A stretch of DNA of 64,000 nt from Granulosicoccus sp963833195 (lineage in GTDB: Bacteria > Pseudomonadota > Gammaproteobacteria > Granulosicoccales > Granulosicoccaceae): contig CAWHXF010000027.1 in the NCBI GenBank assembly GCA_963833195.1, forward strand, positions 1 through 64,000, given 5' to 3'. Both the position numbers and the translations under genes were made by a program. The notes beneath the pieces were generated by a model, which was not told the DNA's origin, did not search any database, and saw only the letters and a list, made by a program, of their open reading frames with translations. How positions within the stretch are numbered: the stretch's first letter is position 1; each line of letters starts with the position of its first letter. Shown in pieces: positions 47,102 through 57,109 of the stretch.

Positions 47102-47961
47102 ACATGCACAACGACACCCCCGACAAGCAGACCCTGTCCCAGCTCATGGACGGGGAGTGGCACGACATCGATCCCGCGCGCTGCGTGGCGCACGCCTGCG
47201 CGGACGAGTCGCTGAAGGCGGCCTGGGCGCGCTGGCACCTGGTGCGCGACGCGTTGCGCGGCGAGGCCGGCCCGATCGCCGTCGATGCATCGCTCGCCCT
47301 GCGCATCAGCGCGGCCATCGAGGCCGAGCCCGGCTACACGAACGTCACGCCCTGGCCCGGCGCTCCGGTGCGCGCGCCGATGGGGCAGCCCGTCGCGGCA
47401 GGCCCGGTACCGGACTCGGTTTCGGACTCGGTTTCGGACTCGGCGCCCGGTGCCACGGCGATCGCGGCGGCGCTTCCGCCCGCGGGCCTGGCGGCGGCCA
47501 TGACGTCCAACCGCGGCGGCGCCCGCGGCGCGCGTACCACGGGCTTCGGCGGGTTCGGCGTCGCGGGCCTCGGCATGACCGGGGTCGCGCTCGCGGCCAG
47601 CGCGGCGTTCGTCGCCGTCATCGGGCTCGATGCCTGGCAGGGCGGGGCCGCCCCGGACGCCGAGGTGCCCGGCACGGCCGGCTTGCGCGTCGCCACCGGG
47701 CTCACCAGCCAGTCGCCGCTGCTGCCGTTGCCGGCGGTGGATCTGGTGGCCAACACGAACTACCCCGACGGCAGCTATTGGGTGAGCGAGGGCGACGGGG
47801 CGAGGCGCGGCGAGGCCGAGGCGCGGCTCAACGCCCTGCTGTCGCGGCACATCGAGAGCGCTCCCACGGCCACCCAGCAGAGCCTGCTGCCGTACTCGCG
47901 CCTGGTGGGCTACGACCGGCCGGACGCGGGGACCGATGCCGGGGTGTCCGAGGGGCGCTGA
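47098..47961 (+). CDS. rseA: Anti-sigma-E factor RseA
   Basis: 287 residues. The cytoplasmic anti-sigma domain begins with the typical LSQLMDGEWHDIDP and LKAAWARWHLVRDALRGE (residues 12-60). After an Ala/Pro linker containing a VSDS repeat comes one transmembrane helix (VALAASAAFVAVIGLDAW, about 163-180) and a periplasmic domain ending in LPYSRLVGYD, which would bind RseB. Proteolysis of RseA frees RpoE. Longer than E. coli RseA (216), mainly in linkers. Confidence 0.93.
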   Translation: MNMHNDTPDKQTLSQLMDGEWHDIDPARCVAHACADESLKAAWARWHLVRDALRGEAGPIAVDASLALRISAAIEAEPGYTNVTPWPGAPVRAPMGQPVAAGPVPDSVSDSVSDSAPGATAIAAALPPAGLAAAMTSNRGGARGARTTGFGGFGVAGLGMTGVALAASAAFVAVIGLDAWQGGAAPDAEVPGTAGLRVATGLTSQSPLLPLPAVDLVANTNYPDGSYWVSEGDGARRGEAEARLNALLSRHIESAPTATQQSLLPYSRLVGYDRPDAGTDAGVSEGR

Positions 47962-47980
47962 GGTGCGGGGTCGGTCCGTC

Positions 47981-48988
47981 ATGCCGGTGCTCGCGCCCGT
48001 GCTGTTCGCGGTGCCGCTCGTGCTGTGGGGGCTCGCGGCCCGGGCCGACGCGCCCGCGGCCGTCGACCCGGCCGAGCTCGTCGCGCGGATGTCCGAGGCC
48101 ATGCGCACGCTCGACTACGAGGCCACGTTCGTGCACTCGGCGCGCGGGCACCTGTCCTCGATGCGCATCCTGCATTCGAGCGACGGGCGCGGCGAGCTCG
48201 CGCGGCTCACCGCCCTCGACGGCGAGGAGCGCGAGGTCATCCGCGATCACGCGCACGTGACCTGCATCTGGCCCGCCACGTCGGTCGTCAGCGTGACCGA
48301 GGCGAAGCTGCGCAGCGCGCTGCCCGAGGTCGACGCGGCGCTCGCCGACAATCCCGCCTACACGCTCGAGCACGGTGGCACCGGACGCGTGGCGGGACGG
48401 CCCGCCGAGATCGTGCACATCCGGCCCGTCGATGCGCTGCGCTACGGCCACCGGTTCTGGGTAGACGCGTCGACGCGCATGCTGCTGCGCTCCATGCTGC
48501 TCGACGAGGCGGACCGTGTGCTCGAGGAGGTGCTGTTCACGGACATCGAGTATCCGGAGTCCATTCCCGCCTCCCGCTTCGAGGTGCCGGAAGGCGCCCG
48601 CTCCGCGTCGCAGCCGGTGCCCCGCGGAAGGTCCGACGCGGCGACGTCCTCGACGGCGGGCGCGGTGGAGCCCGACGCCGACGCGTCGGATCGGGTCCGC
48701 TTCGACGCGCTGCCGGCCGGCTACGCCGAGATCGACGAGCACTTCCGTGCCATGCCCGTCGAGGGCGGGCCGGCCAGCCACGTCATGGTCTCGGACGGCG
48801 TGGCCTCGGTCTCGGTCTACGTGGAGCACGTGCCGCCCGCCGAGCAGGATCTGAGCCTGACCGGCATGTCCAGCATCGGCGCGGTCAGCGCCTACGGGCG
48901 CAGCCTGCCCGAGGGCTTCGTGACCGTGGTCGGCGAGGTGCCCGCCGCCACCGTGCGGCTCGTGGCGGACGCGGTCTCGCTGCGCTAG
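47981..48988 (+). CDS. rseB: Sigma-E regulator RseB (MucB)
   Basis: 335 residues. Signal peptide (PVLFAVPLVLWGLAARADA), MucB/RseB N-terminal domain (LVARMSEAMRTLDYEATFVHS to RFEVPEG) and a C-terminal domain (FDALPAGYAEIDEHFRAM to FVTVVGEVPAATVRLVADAVSLR). Binds RseA and shields it from DegS until envelope lipids or proteins displace it. ATG 47981 is used; GTG 47963 is an alternative. The TAG stop takes its G from the first base of the adjoining inverted-repeat element. Confidence 0.93.
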   Translation: MPVLAPVLFAVPLVLWGLAARADAPAAVDPAELVARMSEAMRTLDYEATFVHSARGHLSSMRILHSSDGRGELARLTALDGEEREVIRDHAHVTCIWPATSVVSVTEAKLRSALPEVDAALADNPAYTLEHGGTGRVAGRPAEIVHIRPVDALRYGHRFWVDASTRMLLRSMLLDEADRVLEEVLFTDIEYPESIPASRFEVPEGARSASQPVPRGRSDAATSSTAGAVEPDADASDRVRFDALPAGYAEIDEHFRAMPVEGGPASHVMVSDGVASVSVYVEHVPPAEQDLSLTGMSSIGAVSAYGRSLPEGFVTVVGEVPAATVRLVADAVSLR

Positions 48989-49251
48989 GGCCTGTATCCA
49001 ATCAGAACGTGGGCGCTGTCGCGCCGCAGAGCGTGGCAGGCTAGGCGCGAGGAGTGGAGCTTGGCAGGGCCAAGCGACCGACGAGCAACGACGGCTGGCG
49101 CGCTCTGCGGCGCGACCCTTCGGGCCGGCCCTCTGCGTCCGCCCCGCTGCGTTGCTGCTCGCTCGGGTAGCCCTGCTACCCTCGCTCGCAGCGCCTTGCG
49201 GGACGAACGCAGAGGGCCGGCAGCGCCCACGTTCTGATTGGATACAGGCCC
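48988..49251. mobile_element. MITE-like element with 30-bp-plus perfect terminal inverted repeats, TA-flanked
   Basis: The ends GGGCCTGTATCCAATCAGAA and its reverse complement match perfectly and continue to at least 31 bp (to GTGGGCGCTG). The element is 264 bp, flanked by TA on both sides, and has no coding capacity. Inside are further inverted arms (GTCGCGCCGCAGAGCG near the left end with its complement; GCCGGCCCTCTGCGT with its complement) and a GGGTAG/CTACCC hairpin, so the transcript would fold strongly. TA flanks suggest mobilisation by an IS630/Tc1-mariner type transposase elsewhere in the genome. Confidence 0.9.
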
Positions 49252-49298
49252 TAGAACGCACGCTTCGGGGCGACGGGCAGTGACGTGAAGGCGAGCCC

Positions 49299-49330
49299 GT
49301 TCCGTACCGATAGCGTTCCGTACCGATAGC
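49299..49330. repeat. Perfect 16-bp tandem duplication upstream of degP
   Basis: GTTCCGTACCGATAGC occurs twice back to back, 37-68 bp before the degP start. It may be an operator with two half-sites or a recent duplication. Confidence 0.9.
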
Positions 49331-49335
49331 CTGTC

Positions 49336-49348
49336 GTCGAAATTCGAC
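49336..49348. promoter_or_regulatory. Palindrome GTCGAA-A-TTCGAC before degP
   Basis: A perfect 6-1-6 palindrome 19 bp upstream of the degP start, directly after the 16-bp duplication. A protein-binding site or a small mRNA hairpin are both possible. Confidence 0.4.
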
Positions 49349-49366
49349 GCGATCCGCCGAGCCGCC

Positions 49367-50824
49367 ATGATGCCGACCCGTTCACCCTCCTCCGTCGCCC
49401 GTCTGGTCCTCGGCGGCGTGTTGCTGGCGATGCCCTTCGCCACGGCCTTCGCCGCCGACCCCTCGCGCGCGGCGCAGTACGGCCTGCCCGACTTCGCCTC
49501 GCTGGTGGAGCGCAATCACGAGGCCGTCGTGAACATCAGCACGAGGAAGAGCTCGCGCCGCGATGCGGACGAGGACGGCCCGCTGGCGGGCGTGCCGGGG
49601 CTGGAGGACAGCCCGATCGACGAGCTCATCCGGCGCTACCGTGAGGGCGAGCGGCCGCGCGGCGCGCCGGATTCGAGCGCGCTCGGCTCGGGCTTCATCG
49701 TCTCCGACGACGGCTACATCCTGACCAACAACCACGTCGTGGCCGACGCCGACGAGGTGATCGTGCGGCTGCACGATCGTCGCCAGTTCACGGCGGACGT
49801 GATCGGCACCGACCCGCGCTCGGACATGGCGGTGCTGAAGATCGACGGCGCCGGGCTGCCCGTCGTGAGCATCGGCGACAGCGAGGCGCTGAACGTGGGC
49901 GAATGGGTGCTCGCCATCGGCTCGCCGTTCGGCTTCGACTTCTCGGTCACCGCCGGCATCGTCAGCGCCATCGGGCGGGCCCTGCCGAACGAGAGCTACG
50001 TGCCCTTCATCCAGACCGACGTGGCCATCAATCCGGGCAACTCCGGCGGGCCGCTGTTCGACCTGGACGGCAACGTGGTGGGCATCAACAGCCAGATCTA
50101 CAGCCGCACGGGCAGCTTCATGGGCCTGTCGTTCGCCATCCCGATCGAGATGGCCATGGACGTCGCCGACCAGATCCGCGAGCACGGCGAGGTGCGTCGC
50201 GGCTGGCTCGGGGTCATCATCCAGGAGGTCACGGCGGACCTGGCCGACTCCTTCGGCATGGACACCGCGCACGGCGCGCTCGTGACCAACATCCTCGACG
50301 ACAGCCCCGCCCAGGCCTCCGACCTGGAGGTCGGGGACGTCATCGTGAGCTTCGACGGGCGCCGCATCGAGCGCTCGTCGGGGCTGCCGCCGCTCGTGGG
50401 CCGCGTGCCCGTGGACACCGCGGCGCCGCTCGAGGTGGTGCGCGACGGCGACACGATCGAGCTCGACGTGGTGATCGGTCGACTGCCCGGGGACGACGAG
50501 GTGGCCGAGGGACGCTCGCCCCGCCGCGGCTCCGGCGGCAACGCCCTCGGGCTCCGGGTGCGCCCCGTCGACGACGCCACGCGCGAGCGGCTGGAGATCG
50601 ACAAGGGCGGCGTGATCGTCGGCGAGGTGGTGCCGGGCGGCCCCGCCGATGAAGCGGGCATCGTCCCGGGCGACGTGGTGCTGATGGTGGACAACGTGGC
50701 GGTGGACACGCCGCGCGAGCTCGATCGCGTGCTCTCGGCGCTCGGCGAGCGCACGTCGGTGCCCGTGCTGGTGCAGCGCGAGGACGGCCCCACCTTCCTG
50801 GCGTTGAAGCTCGTCTCGAAGTGA
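49367..50824 (+). CDS. degP: Periplasmic serine protease DegP/MucD (Do family)
   Basis: 485 residues. Signal peptide ends near TAFAADP (30). Trypsin-like domain with His123 (TNNHVV), Asp153 (RSDMAVL) and Ser226 (NPGNSGGPL), then two PDZ domains (GWLGVIIQEVT and a second from ALGLRVRPVDD). Degrades or refolds damaged envelope proteins. In relatives it follows rseB in the rpoE operon (mucD); here an inverted-repeat element separates it. The stop overlaps the next gene as GTGA. Confidence 0.96.
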   Translation: MMPTRSPSSVARLVLGGVLLAMPFATAFAADPSRAAQYGLPDFASLVERNHEAVVNISTRKSSRRDADEDGPLAGVPGLEDSPIDELIRRYREGERPRGAPDSSALGSGFIVSDDGYILTNNHVVADADEVIVRLHDRRQFTADVIGTDPRSDMAVLKIDGAGLPVVSIGDSEALNVGEWVLAIGSPFGFDFSVTAGIVSAIGRALPNESYVPFIQTDVAINPGNSGGPLFDLDGNVVGINSQIYSRTGSFMGLSFAIPIEMAMDVADQIREHGEVRRGWLGVIIQEVTADLADSFGMDTAHGALVTNILDDSPAQASDLEVGDVIVSFDGRRIERSSGLPPLVGRVPVDTAAPLEVVRDGDTIELDVVIGRLPGDDEVAEGRSPRRGSGGNALGLRVRPVDDATRERLEIDKGGVIVGEVVPGGPADEAGIVPGDVVLMVDNVAVDTPRELDRVLSALGERTSVPVLVQREDGPTFLALKLVSK

Positions 50825-51129
50825 GTCCGGCGCGCCCGGTGCTGACCCTGCTGCACCGCGAGGGCTGCCACCTGTGCGAGGAGATGGAGGGGCTGCTGCA
50901 CGAGCTGCTGGAGCCCGGCAGCTTCGAGCTCAGGCGCACCGACATCGACGAGCACCCGGCGCTGCTGGCCGAGCACCACGTGCGCGTGCCGGTGCTGTTC
51001 CTCGGCGACGTGCCGGCGACCGGCGCCGTGTCGGAGCGGCCCGCCACGGAGCTGTGCCACCACTTTCTGGACCTGGAGGCCGTTCGCGCGGCCCTCGCGG
51101 GCTACACTTCGCCGGCTGGACACCCGTGA
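50821..51129 (+). CDS. Glutaredoxin-like protein (DUF836)
   Basis: 102 residues, thioredoxin fold. Starts LTLLHREGCHLCEEMEGLL with the CHLC redox pair (16-19) and has the cis-proline region VRVPVLFLGD. Small thiol-disulfide proteins of this type often lie between mucD and lepA in gammaproteobacteria. GTG 50821 overlaps the degP stop. Substrate unknown. Confidence 0.9.
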   Translation: MSPARPVLTLLHREGCHLCEEMEGLLHELLEPGSFELRRTDIDEHPALLAEHHVRVPVLFLGDVPATGAVSERPATELCHHFLDLEAVRAALAGYTSPAGHP

Positions 51130-51133
51130 TCTC

Positions 51134-52927
<1,794 letters not shown>

Positions 52928-53029
52928 CGCACCCCGCCGCGCGGCCTTGCACCCGCCCGCGGGGCGCCGTTTCCGGGACTGGCCCGGGCCACATTCGCTC
53001 CCGGGTCCGGGCGCGTACGGAGAACACGC

Positions 53030-53815
53030 TTGGACAACCTGAACTTCCCGCTGATCCTCGTCGTGGCGACGGCGGTGACGGGGATCGTGTGGCTCGTCGA
53101 CGCGCTGGCGTTCGCGCCGCGCCGGCGCGCGCGCGTCAGGAGCGATGTCGGCACGCGCGAGCCCATCCTGGTCGAGTACGCGCGCTCGTTCTTCCCGGTG
53201 CTGCTGATCGTCCTGCTGCTGCGCTCGTTCGTGTTCGAGCCCTTCCGCATCCCGTCGGGCAGCATGATCCCGACGCTGCTGATCGGCGACTTCATCCTCG
53301 TCAGCAAGTTCAGCTACGGGCTCAGGCTGCCCGTCGTGCACACCAAGATCCTGGAGACCGGGGAGCCGGAGCGCGGCGACGTGGCCGTGTTCCGATTTCC
53401 GAACGATCCGCGCCAGGACTACATCAAGCGCGTGGCGGGGTTGCCCGGCGACGAGATCGAATACCGCGACCGGACGCTGTGGGTGAACGGGGAACGCGTC
53501 GAGATTTCGGACCCCGAGCCTTATGTAAGCCCCGTCTCGGACGCTCTAGTGCCGGGTGAGACGCGCTTTTCGGAGGACATGGACGGCGCGCTTCACGACA
53601 TCCTGCTGTCCGACAGAGCGTCGCGGCCTCCGCGCACGAGCTGGACGGTCCCGGAAGGGCACTACTTCATGGTCGGCGACAACCGCGACCACAGCAACGA
53701 CAGCCGCTTCTGGGGCTTCGTGCCCGAGGAGAACCTGGTCGGCAGGGCCACACGCATCTGGATGCACTGGAACGACGGCATCCTCTGGAGCAGGCTCGGG
53801 GAGAAGATCAGATGA
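53030..53815 (+). CDS. lepB: Signal peptidase I
   Basis: 261 residues. Two N-terminal helices (ILVVATAVTGIVWLVDAL and FPVLLIVLLLRSFVF), catalytic Ser78 in PSGSMIPTLL and Lys133 in YIKRVAGLPGD, box E GDNRDHSNDSRFWG. Cleaves Sec and Tat signal peptides at the outer face of the inner membrane. TTG 53030 is supported by GGAG seven bases upstream. The stop overlaps the next gene (ATGA). Confidence 0.96.
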   Translation: MDNLNFPLILVVATAVTGIVWLVDALAFAPRRRARVRSDVGTREPILVEYARSFFPVLLIVLLLRSFVFEPFRIPSGSMIPTLLIGDFILVSKFSYGLRLPVVHTKILETGEPERGDVAVFRFPNDPRQDYIKRVAGLPGDEIEYRDRTLWVNGERVEISDPEPYVSPVSDALVPGETRFSEDMDGALHDILLSDRASRPPRTSWTVPEGHYFMVGDNRDHSNDSRFWGFVPEENLVGRATRIWMHWNDGILWSRLGEKIR

Positions 53816-54285
53816 AGCCAGGAACCACAGCGCTCGCGGCGCGGCTCGCGACGGCCACCGCGACCCGGCCCGCGACGGCCACCGCGCTGGCCACCCCGCT
53901 GGCCACCGCGACGGGGCCGGCCCGCCAGCGCGGCATGTCCATGACGGGCATCATGGCCATCATGAGCGTCTCCATCTTTCTCGGGCTGTTCGCCATCAAG
54001 GCGGGCCCCTCGTACATGGAGAACATGACGGTGCAGAGCATCGTCGGCGACACGGCCGAGAACACCGACCTGATGCGCAGCTCCCGCAGCAAGGTGTACC
54101 AGCAGCTGAACGCCCAGTACCGCATGAACAACCTCTGGGATCTGAAGGCCGAGGACACCGTCGTGCTGACCAAGGCCAAGAGCGGCTACGTCATGAACGT
54201 CGCCTACGAGAAGCGCGAGAACCTCTTCGCCAACATCGATCTGGTCATGCGCTTCGACGACACGGCGGGTGACGACGAGCAGTAG
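53812..54285 (+). CDS. DUF4845 membrane protein
   Basis: 157 residues: an Ala/Thr-rich N-terminal stretch (repeats of ATAT/ATALAT), one membrane helix (SMTGIMAIMSVSIFLGLFAIKAGPSYME-like, about 42-68) preceded by RQRG as in type IV pilin-like starts, and a periplasmic tail. DUF4845 genes lie between lepB and rnc in pseudomonads and relatives. The function is unknown. The N-terminal 40 residues are encoded by imperfect GCGACGGCCACC repeats. Confidence 0.88.
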   Translation: MKPGTTALAARLATATATRPATATALATPLATATGPARQRGMSMTGIMAIMSVSIFLGLFAIKAGPSYMENMTVQSIVGDTAENTDLMRSSRSKVYQQLNAQYRMNNLWDLKAEDTVVLTKAKSGYVMNVAYEKRENLFANIDLVMRFDDTAGDDEQ

Positions 54286-55075
54286 TCCACCCGGGGGTCC
54301 ATCCGGGGGTCCGCCCGGTGGCCCGCCCGGTGGCCCGCCCGCGCGCGGGCCGCGTCCCTCCGCCGCGCGGGGCGGGCGCGACGGGCCCTTGCACGAGCTC
54401 GACCGCGCCGGGCTGCTCGCGCGGCTCGGGCTGAGCTTCCGCGACCCGGAGCTTCTCGACGAGGCGCTGTCGCACCGCTCGTCCGGTACGCGTCATTACG
54501 AGCGTCTCGAGTTCCTCGGCGACAGCCTGCTGAGCTTCGTGGTCTCCGGGGAGCTCTACCGGCTCAGGTCCGAGGCCGACGAGGGGGACCTGTCGCGGCT
54601 GCGCGCGAGTCTCGTGCGCGAGAGCACCCTCGCCGAGATCGCGCGCGAGCACGAGCTCGGCCGGTATCTCGTGCTCGGCACCGGCGAGCGCCGCAGCGGC
54701 GGCTTCGCGCGCGACTCCATCCTGGCCGATGTGGTCGAGTCGCTGATCGGCGCGGTCCAGGTCGACGCGGGCTTCGAGGCCGCGCGCGCCTTCGTGCTGC
54801 GGCTGTTCGAGGCCCGTCTGGCGGAGCTGCCGGAGCCCGAGTCGCTCAAGGATCCGAAGACCCGGCTGCAGGAGATCCTGCAGGCGCGCGGCCTGGATCG
54901 GCCGGTCTACGAGGTGATCGAGGAGAGCGGCCGCGCGCACGAGCGCCGCTTCACCGTGCGCTGCCACCTCGCGGCCATCGACACCACGGTGCGCGCCACG
55001 TCGACGAGCCGCAGGAAGGCCGAGCAGGCGGCGGCGGCGAAGCTGCTGGAGGGCGCGGCGGCGCTGCCGGAGTAG
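54269..55075 (+). CDS. rnc: Ribonuclease III
   Basis: Catalytic domain with the signature ERLEFLGDSLL, DEGDLSRLRASLVR and DVVESLIGA, then a double-stranded RNA-binding domain (DPKTRLQEILQARG to SRRKAEQAAAAKLL). Processes rRNA precursors and structured mRNAs. From GTG 54269 there is a 40-residue PGGP-rich extension overlapping DUF4845 by 17 bp; TTG 54389 would give a protein starting where E. coli RNase III starts. I keep the longer form with low certainty on the start. Followed by era. Confidence 0.96.
   Translation: MTTSSSPPGGPSGGPPGGPPGGPPARGPRPSAARGGRDGPLHELDRAGLLARLGLSFRDPELLDEALSHRSSGTRHYERLEFLGDSLLSFVVSGELYRLRSEADEGDLSRLRASLVRESTLAEIAREHELGRYLVLGTGERRSGGFARDSILADVVESLIGAVQVDAGFEAARAFVLRLFEARLAELPEPESLKDPKTRLQEILQARGLDRPVYEVIEESGRAHERRFTVRCHLAAIDTTVRATSTSRRKAEQAAAAKLLEGAAALPE
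54291..54338. repeat. 12-bp tandem repeat, four copies, at the rnc 5' end
   Basis: Four 12-base units (CCGGGGGTCCAT to CCGGTGGCCCGC) encode PGGP-type tetrapeptides in the N-terminal extension of RNase III. Confidence 0.85.
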
Positions 55076-55144
55076 GTGGCGCGAAGCGTCGGTCGCGGAT
55101 CGGGGGGGGGCGCGTCGCGGCGGCGGTGCGAGGGCGACTAGTGC

Positions 55145-55150
55145 CACAAT
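55145..55150 (+). promoter_or_regulatory. -10-like CACAAT six bases before era
   Basis: CACAAT, six bases, then the era ATG: the predicted start of transcription is the A of the start codon. The same hexamer with the same spacing precedes the mapped-by-structure end of the 4.5S RNA gene. No ribosome-binding site is visible. The -35 is poor. Confidence 0.45.
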
Positions 55151-55156
55151 GCGCCG

Positions 55157-56056
55157 ATGCAACGCACCGGAATCGTGGCCGTCGCCGGCCGACCCAACGT
55201 CGGCAAGTCGACGCTCGTCAATCGCCTGATCGGACAGAAGCTCGCGATCACGGCCCACCGGCCGCAGACCACGCGCCACAGCCTGATGGGCATCCGCACC
55301 GTCGGGGACGTGCAGGTCGCCTTCGTCGACACGCCGGGCATCCACGTCGACGGCAAGCGCCGGCTGAACCAGGTGCTGAACCGCACCGCGTCCACCGCGC
55401 TGCAGGACGTGGATCTCGCCCTCTTGCTCGTGCAGGGCGGGGTGTGGAACGACGACGACGCGCGCGCGTTCGAGGTGGTCACGAGCGCCGAGGTGCCGTT
55501 CGCGCTCGTCGTCAACAAGGCGGATCTCGTGAAGAGGAAGGCGGAGCTGCTGCCATGGCTCGGCAAGCTGCCGACGCACGAGCGCCTCGTCGAGGTGCTG
55601 ATCGTGTCGGCGAAGAACGGCAAGGGCGTGGATCGGCTGGAGGCGCTGATCGAGGCGCGCATGCCCGAAGGCCCCTGGCGGCACGCCGAGGACGAGCTCA
55701 CCGATCGCTCGGCGCGCTTTCTCGCCTCCGAGGCGGTGCGCGAGCAGCTCACCCGCCAGCTCGACGCGGAGCTGCCCTACGCGCTGACCGTGGAGATCGA
55801 GACCTTCGAGGAGAGCGCGGCGTTGTACCGCGTCGGCGCGATCGTCTGGGTCGACAAGGAGAGCCAGAAGGGCATCGTGATCGGCAAGGGCGGCGAGCGG
55901 TTGAAGGAGATCGGTCGTCGCGCGCGCGAGTCCATGGAGACGCTCTTCGGCACGAAGGTGTTCCTGGAGACCCACGTGCGCGTGAAGGCGGGCTGGGCCG
56001 ACGACGAGCGTGCGCTGCAGAGCCTCGGCTACGAGCTGCCGGCGCGGCGTCGGTGA
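55157..56056 (+). CDS. era: GTPase Era
   Basis: 299 residues. G1 GRPNVGKST (11-19), switch PQTTRHSLMGI, DTPGIH (G3), NKADL (G4) and a C-terminal KH domain with GIVIGKGGERLKEIGRRARE. Binds the 3' end of 16S rRNA in 30S maturation and couples it to growth. Follows rnc by 81 bp and precedes recO, the usual order. Confidence 0.98.
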   Translation: MQRTGIVAVAGRPNVGKSTLVNRLIGQKLAITAHRPQTTRHSLMGIRTVGDVQVAFVDTPGIHVDGKRRLNQVLNRTASTALQDVDLALLLVQGGVWNDDDARAFEVVTSAEVPFALVVNKADLVKRKAELLPWLGKLPTHERLVEVLIVSAKNGKGVDRLEALIEARMPEGPWRHAEDELTDRSARFLASEAVREQLTRQLDAELPYALTVEIETFEESAALYRVGAIVWVDKESQKGIVIGKGGERLKEIGRRARESMETLFGTKVFLETHVRVKAGWADDERALQSLGYELPARRR

Positions 56057-56085
56057 CCGCGACGACGCGGGGGCGGGGATAGCGC

Positions 56086-56946
56086 ATGTCGGGCGAGGAG
56101 GTGCGACTGGAGCCGTCCTGGATCCTGCACACGACGGCCTACCGCGACACGAGCCTGGTCGTGGACCTGTGGACGCTGTCGCACGGGCGCCAGGCGCTCA
56201 TGGCGCGCGGCGCGCGCTCGGCGCGGCCCGCGGTGCGCGCGCTGTACCAGCCTTTTCGACCCCTGCTGCTGTCCTGGACGGGCGCAGGGGACATGAAGAC
56301 CCTGATCGGCATCGAGGAGGCCGGACGTCCGCACGCGCTCGACGACCGGGCGCTCGCGTGCGCGTACTACTGCAACGAGCTGATCCTGCGCGTGCTCGGC
56401 AAGCATCAGCCGCAGCCCGAGCTCTTCGGCCACTACGCGGTGGCGCTCGCGGAGCTCGCGGCCGATACCGACATCGAGATCTGCCTGCGCACCTTCGAGC
56501 TGCAGTTGCTCGAGGCGCACGGCGTGCTGCCGGATCTCGAGCATCCGCTGCGGGGCGGCGCGCGGGTGGAGCCCGGCCATCGCTATCGCTACCATCCCGC
56601 GAACGCGGTCGCGGTACCGATCGTGGACGAGCCGGTGTACGGCCGGTTGAAGCCCGAGCGGCGCGGTCTGGACGCAGGCGGCACGGGCATCGCCGACGGC
56701 GACGCGGCCTGGCACGCCGACGGCGTGACGGCGGACGAGGGCGTGGAGGTGTCGGGCGACACCCTGCTGGCGATGGCTCGGCTGGACTTCTCCTCGCGCA
56801 GCGTGCGCGACGAGGCGCGGCCGCTCATGAAGCGGTTGCTGCACCAGCAGCTCGGCGACCGGCCGCTGAACAGCCGCGCGCTGTTCGGCGCGCTGTCCAT
56901 GGGGAGCGGGTCGGACTCGGGCGACTCGCGGAGCGCAGACGACTGA
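56086..56946 (+). CDS. recO: DNA repair protein RecO
   Basis: 286 residues. N-terminal OB fold (PSWILHTTAYRDTSLVVDLWT..HGRQALMARGARS), helical middle with AYYCNELILRVLGKHQPQPELF and a C-terminal helical domain (ARPLMKRLLHQQLGDRPLNSRALF). No zinc cysteines, as in other gammaproteobacterial RecO. Anneals SSB-coated DNA and loads RecA with RecR. A Gly/Asp-rich insert near 215-235 and the SGSDSGDS tail are local extensions. Confidence 0.95.
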   Translation: MSGEEVRLEPSWILHTTAYRDTSLVVDLWTLSHGRQALMARGARSARPAVRALYQPFRPLLLSWTGAGDMKTLIGIEEAGRPHALDDRALACAYYCNELILRVLGKHQPQPELFGHYAVALAELAADTDIEICLRTFELQLLEAHGVLPDLEHPLRGGARVEPGHRYRYHPANAVAVPIVDEPVYGRLKPERRGLDAGGTGIADGDAAWHADGVTADEGVEVSGDTLLAMARLDFSSRSVRDEARPLMKRLLHQQLGDRPLNSRALFGALSMGSGSDSGDSRSADD

Positions 56947-56960
56947 GGTCCGCCAGCGAA

Positions 56961-57080
56961 GCGGGGGCCCCTTTTTTCCCCTGTCGGACCCGGTCGCACC
57001 GAACAACCGGTGACCGGGTCCTCTTCGGTCCGACCGGGTCATCCCGAAGAACCGGTGACCCGGTCGGACAGGGATTTTTT
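56961..57080 (+). repeat. Palindromic dispersed element, copy 2
   Basis: Begins GGGGGCCCC and T6, then CCCTGTCGGACCCGGTC, two central ACCGGTGACC/GACCGGGTC segments, and ends GACCCGGTCGGACAGGG plus T6. The outer arms are inverted repeats and the order of parts matches the copy at 17941-18057 in opposite orientation. It lies between the convergent ends of recO and lpxH, where it could act as a two-way terminator, since T-runs follow the arms. Confidence 0.85.
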
Positions 57081-57109
57081 CGGGCCTTCGCGTGCGCGCG
57101 CCGCGCCGA

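Noticed and set aside
56961..57080. A simple rho-independent terminator only
   Set aside because: A T-run follows the first GC block, but the complex palindrome and the second copy at 17941 show a dispersed element; termination may be a side effect.
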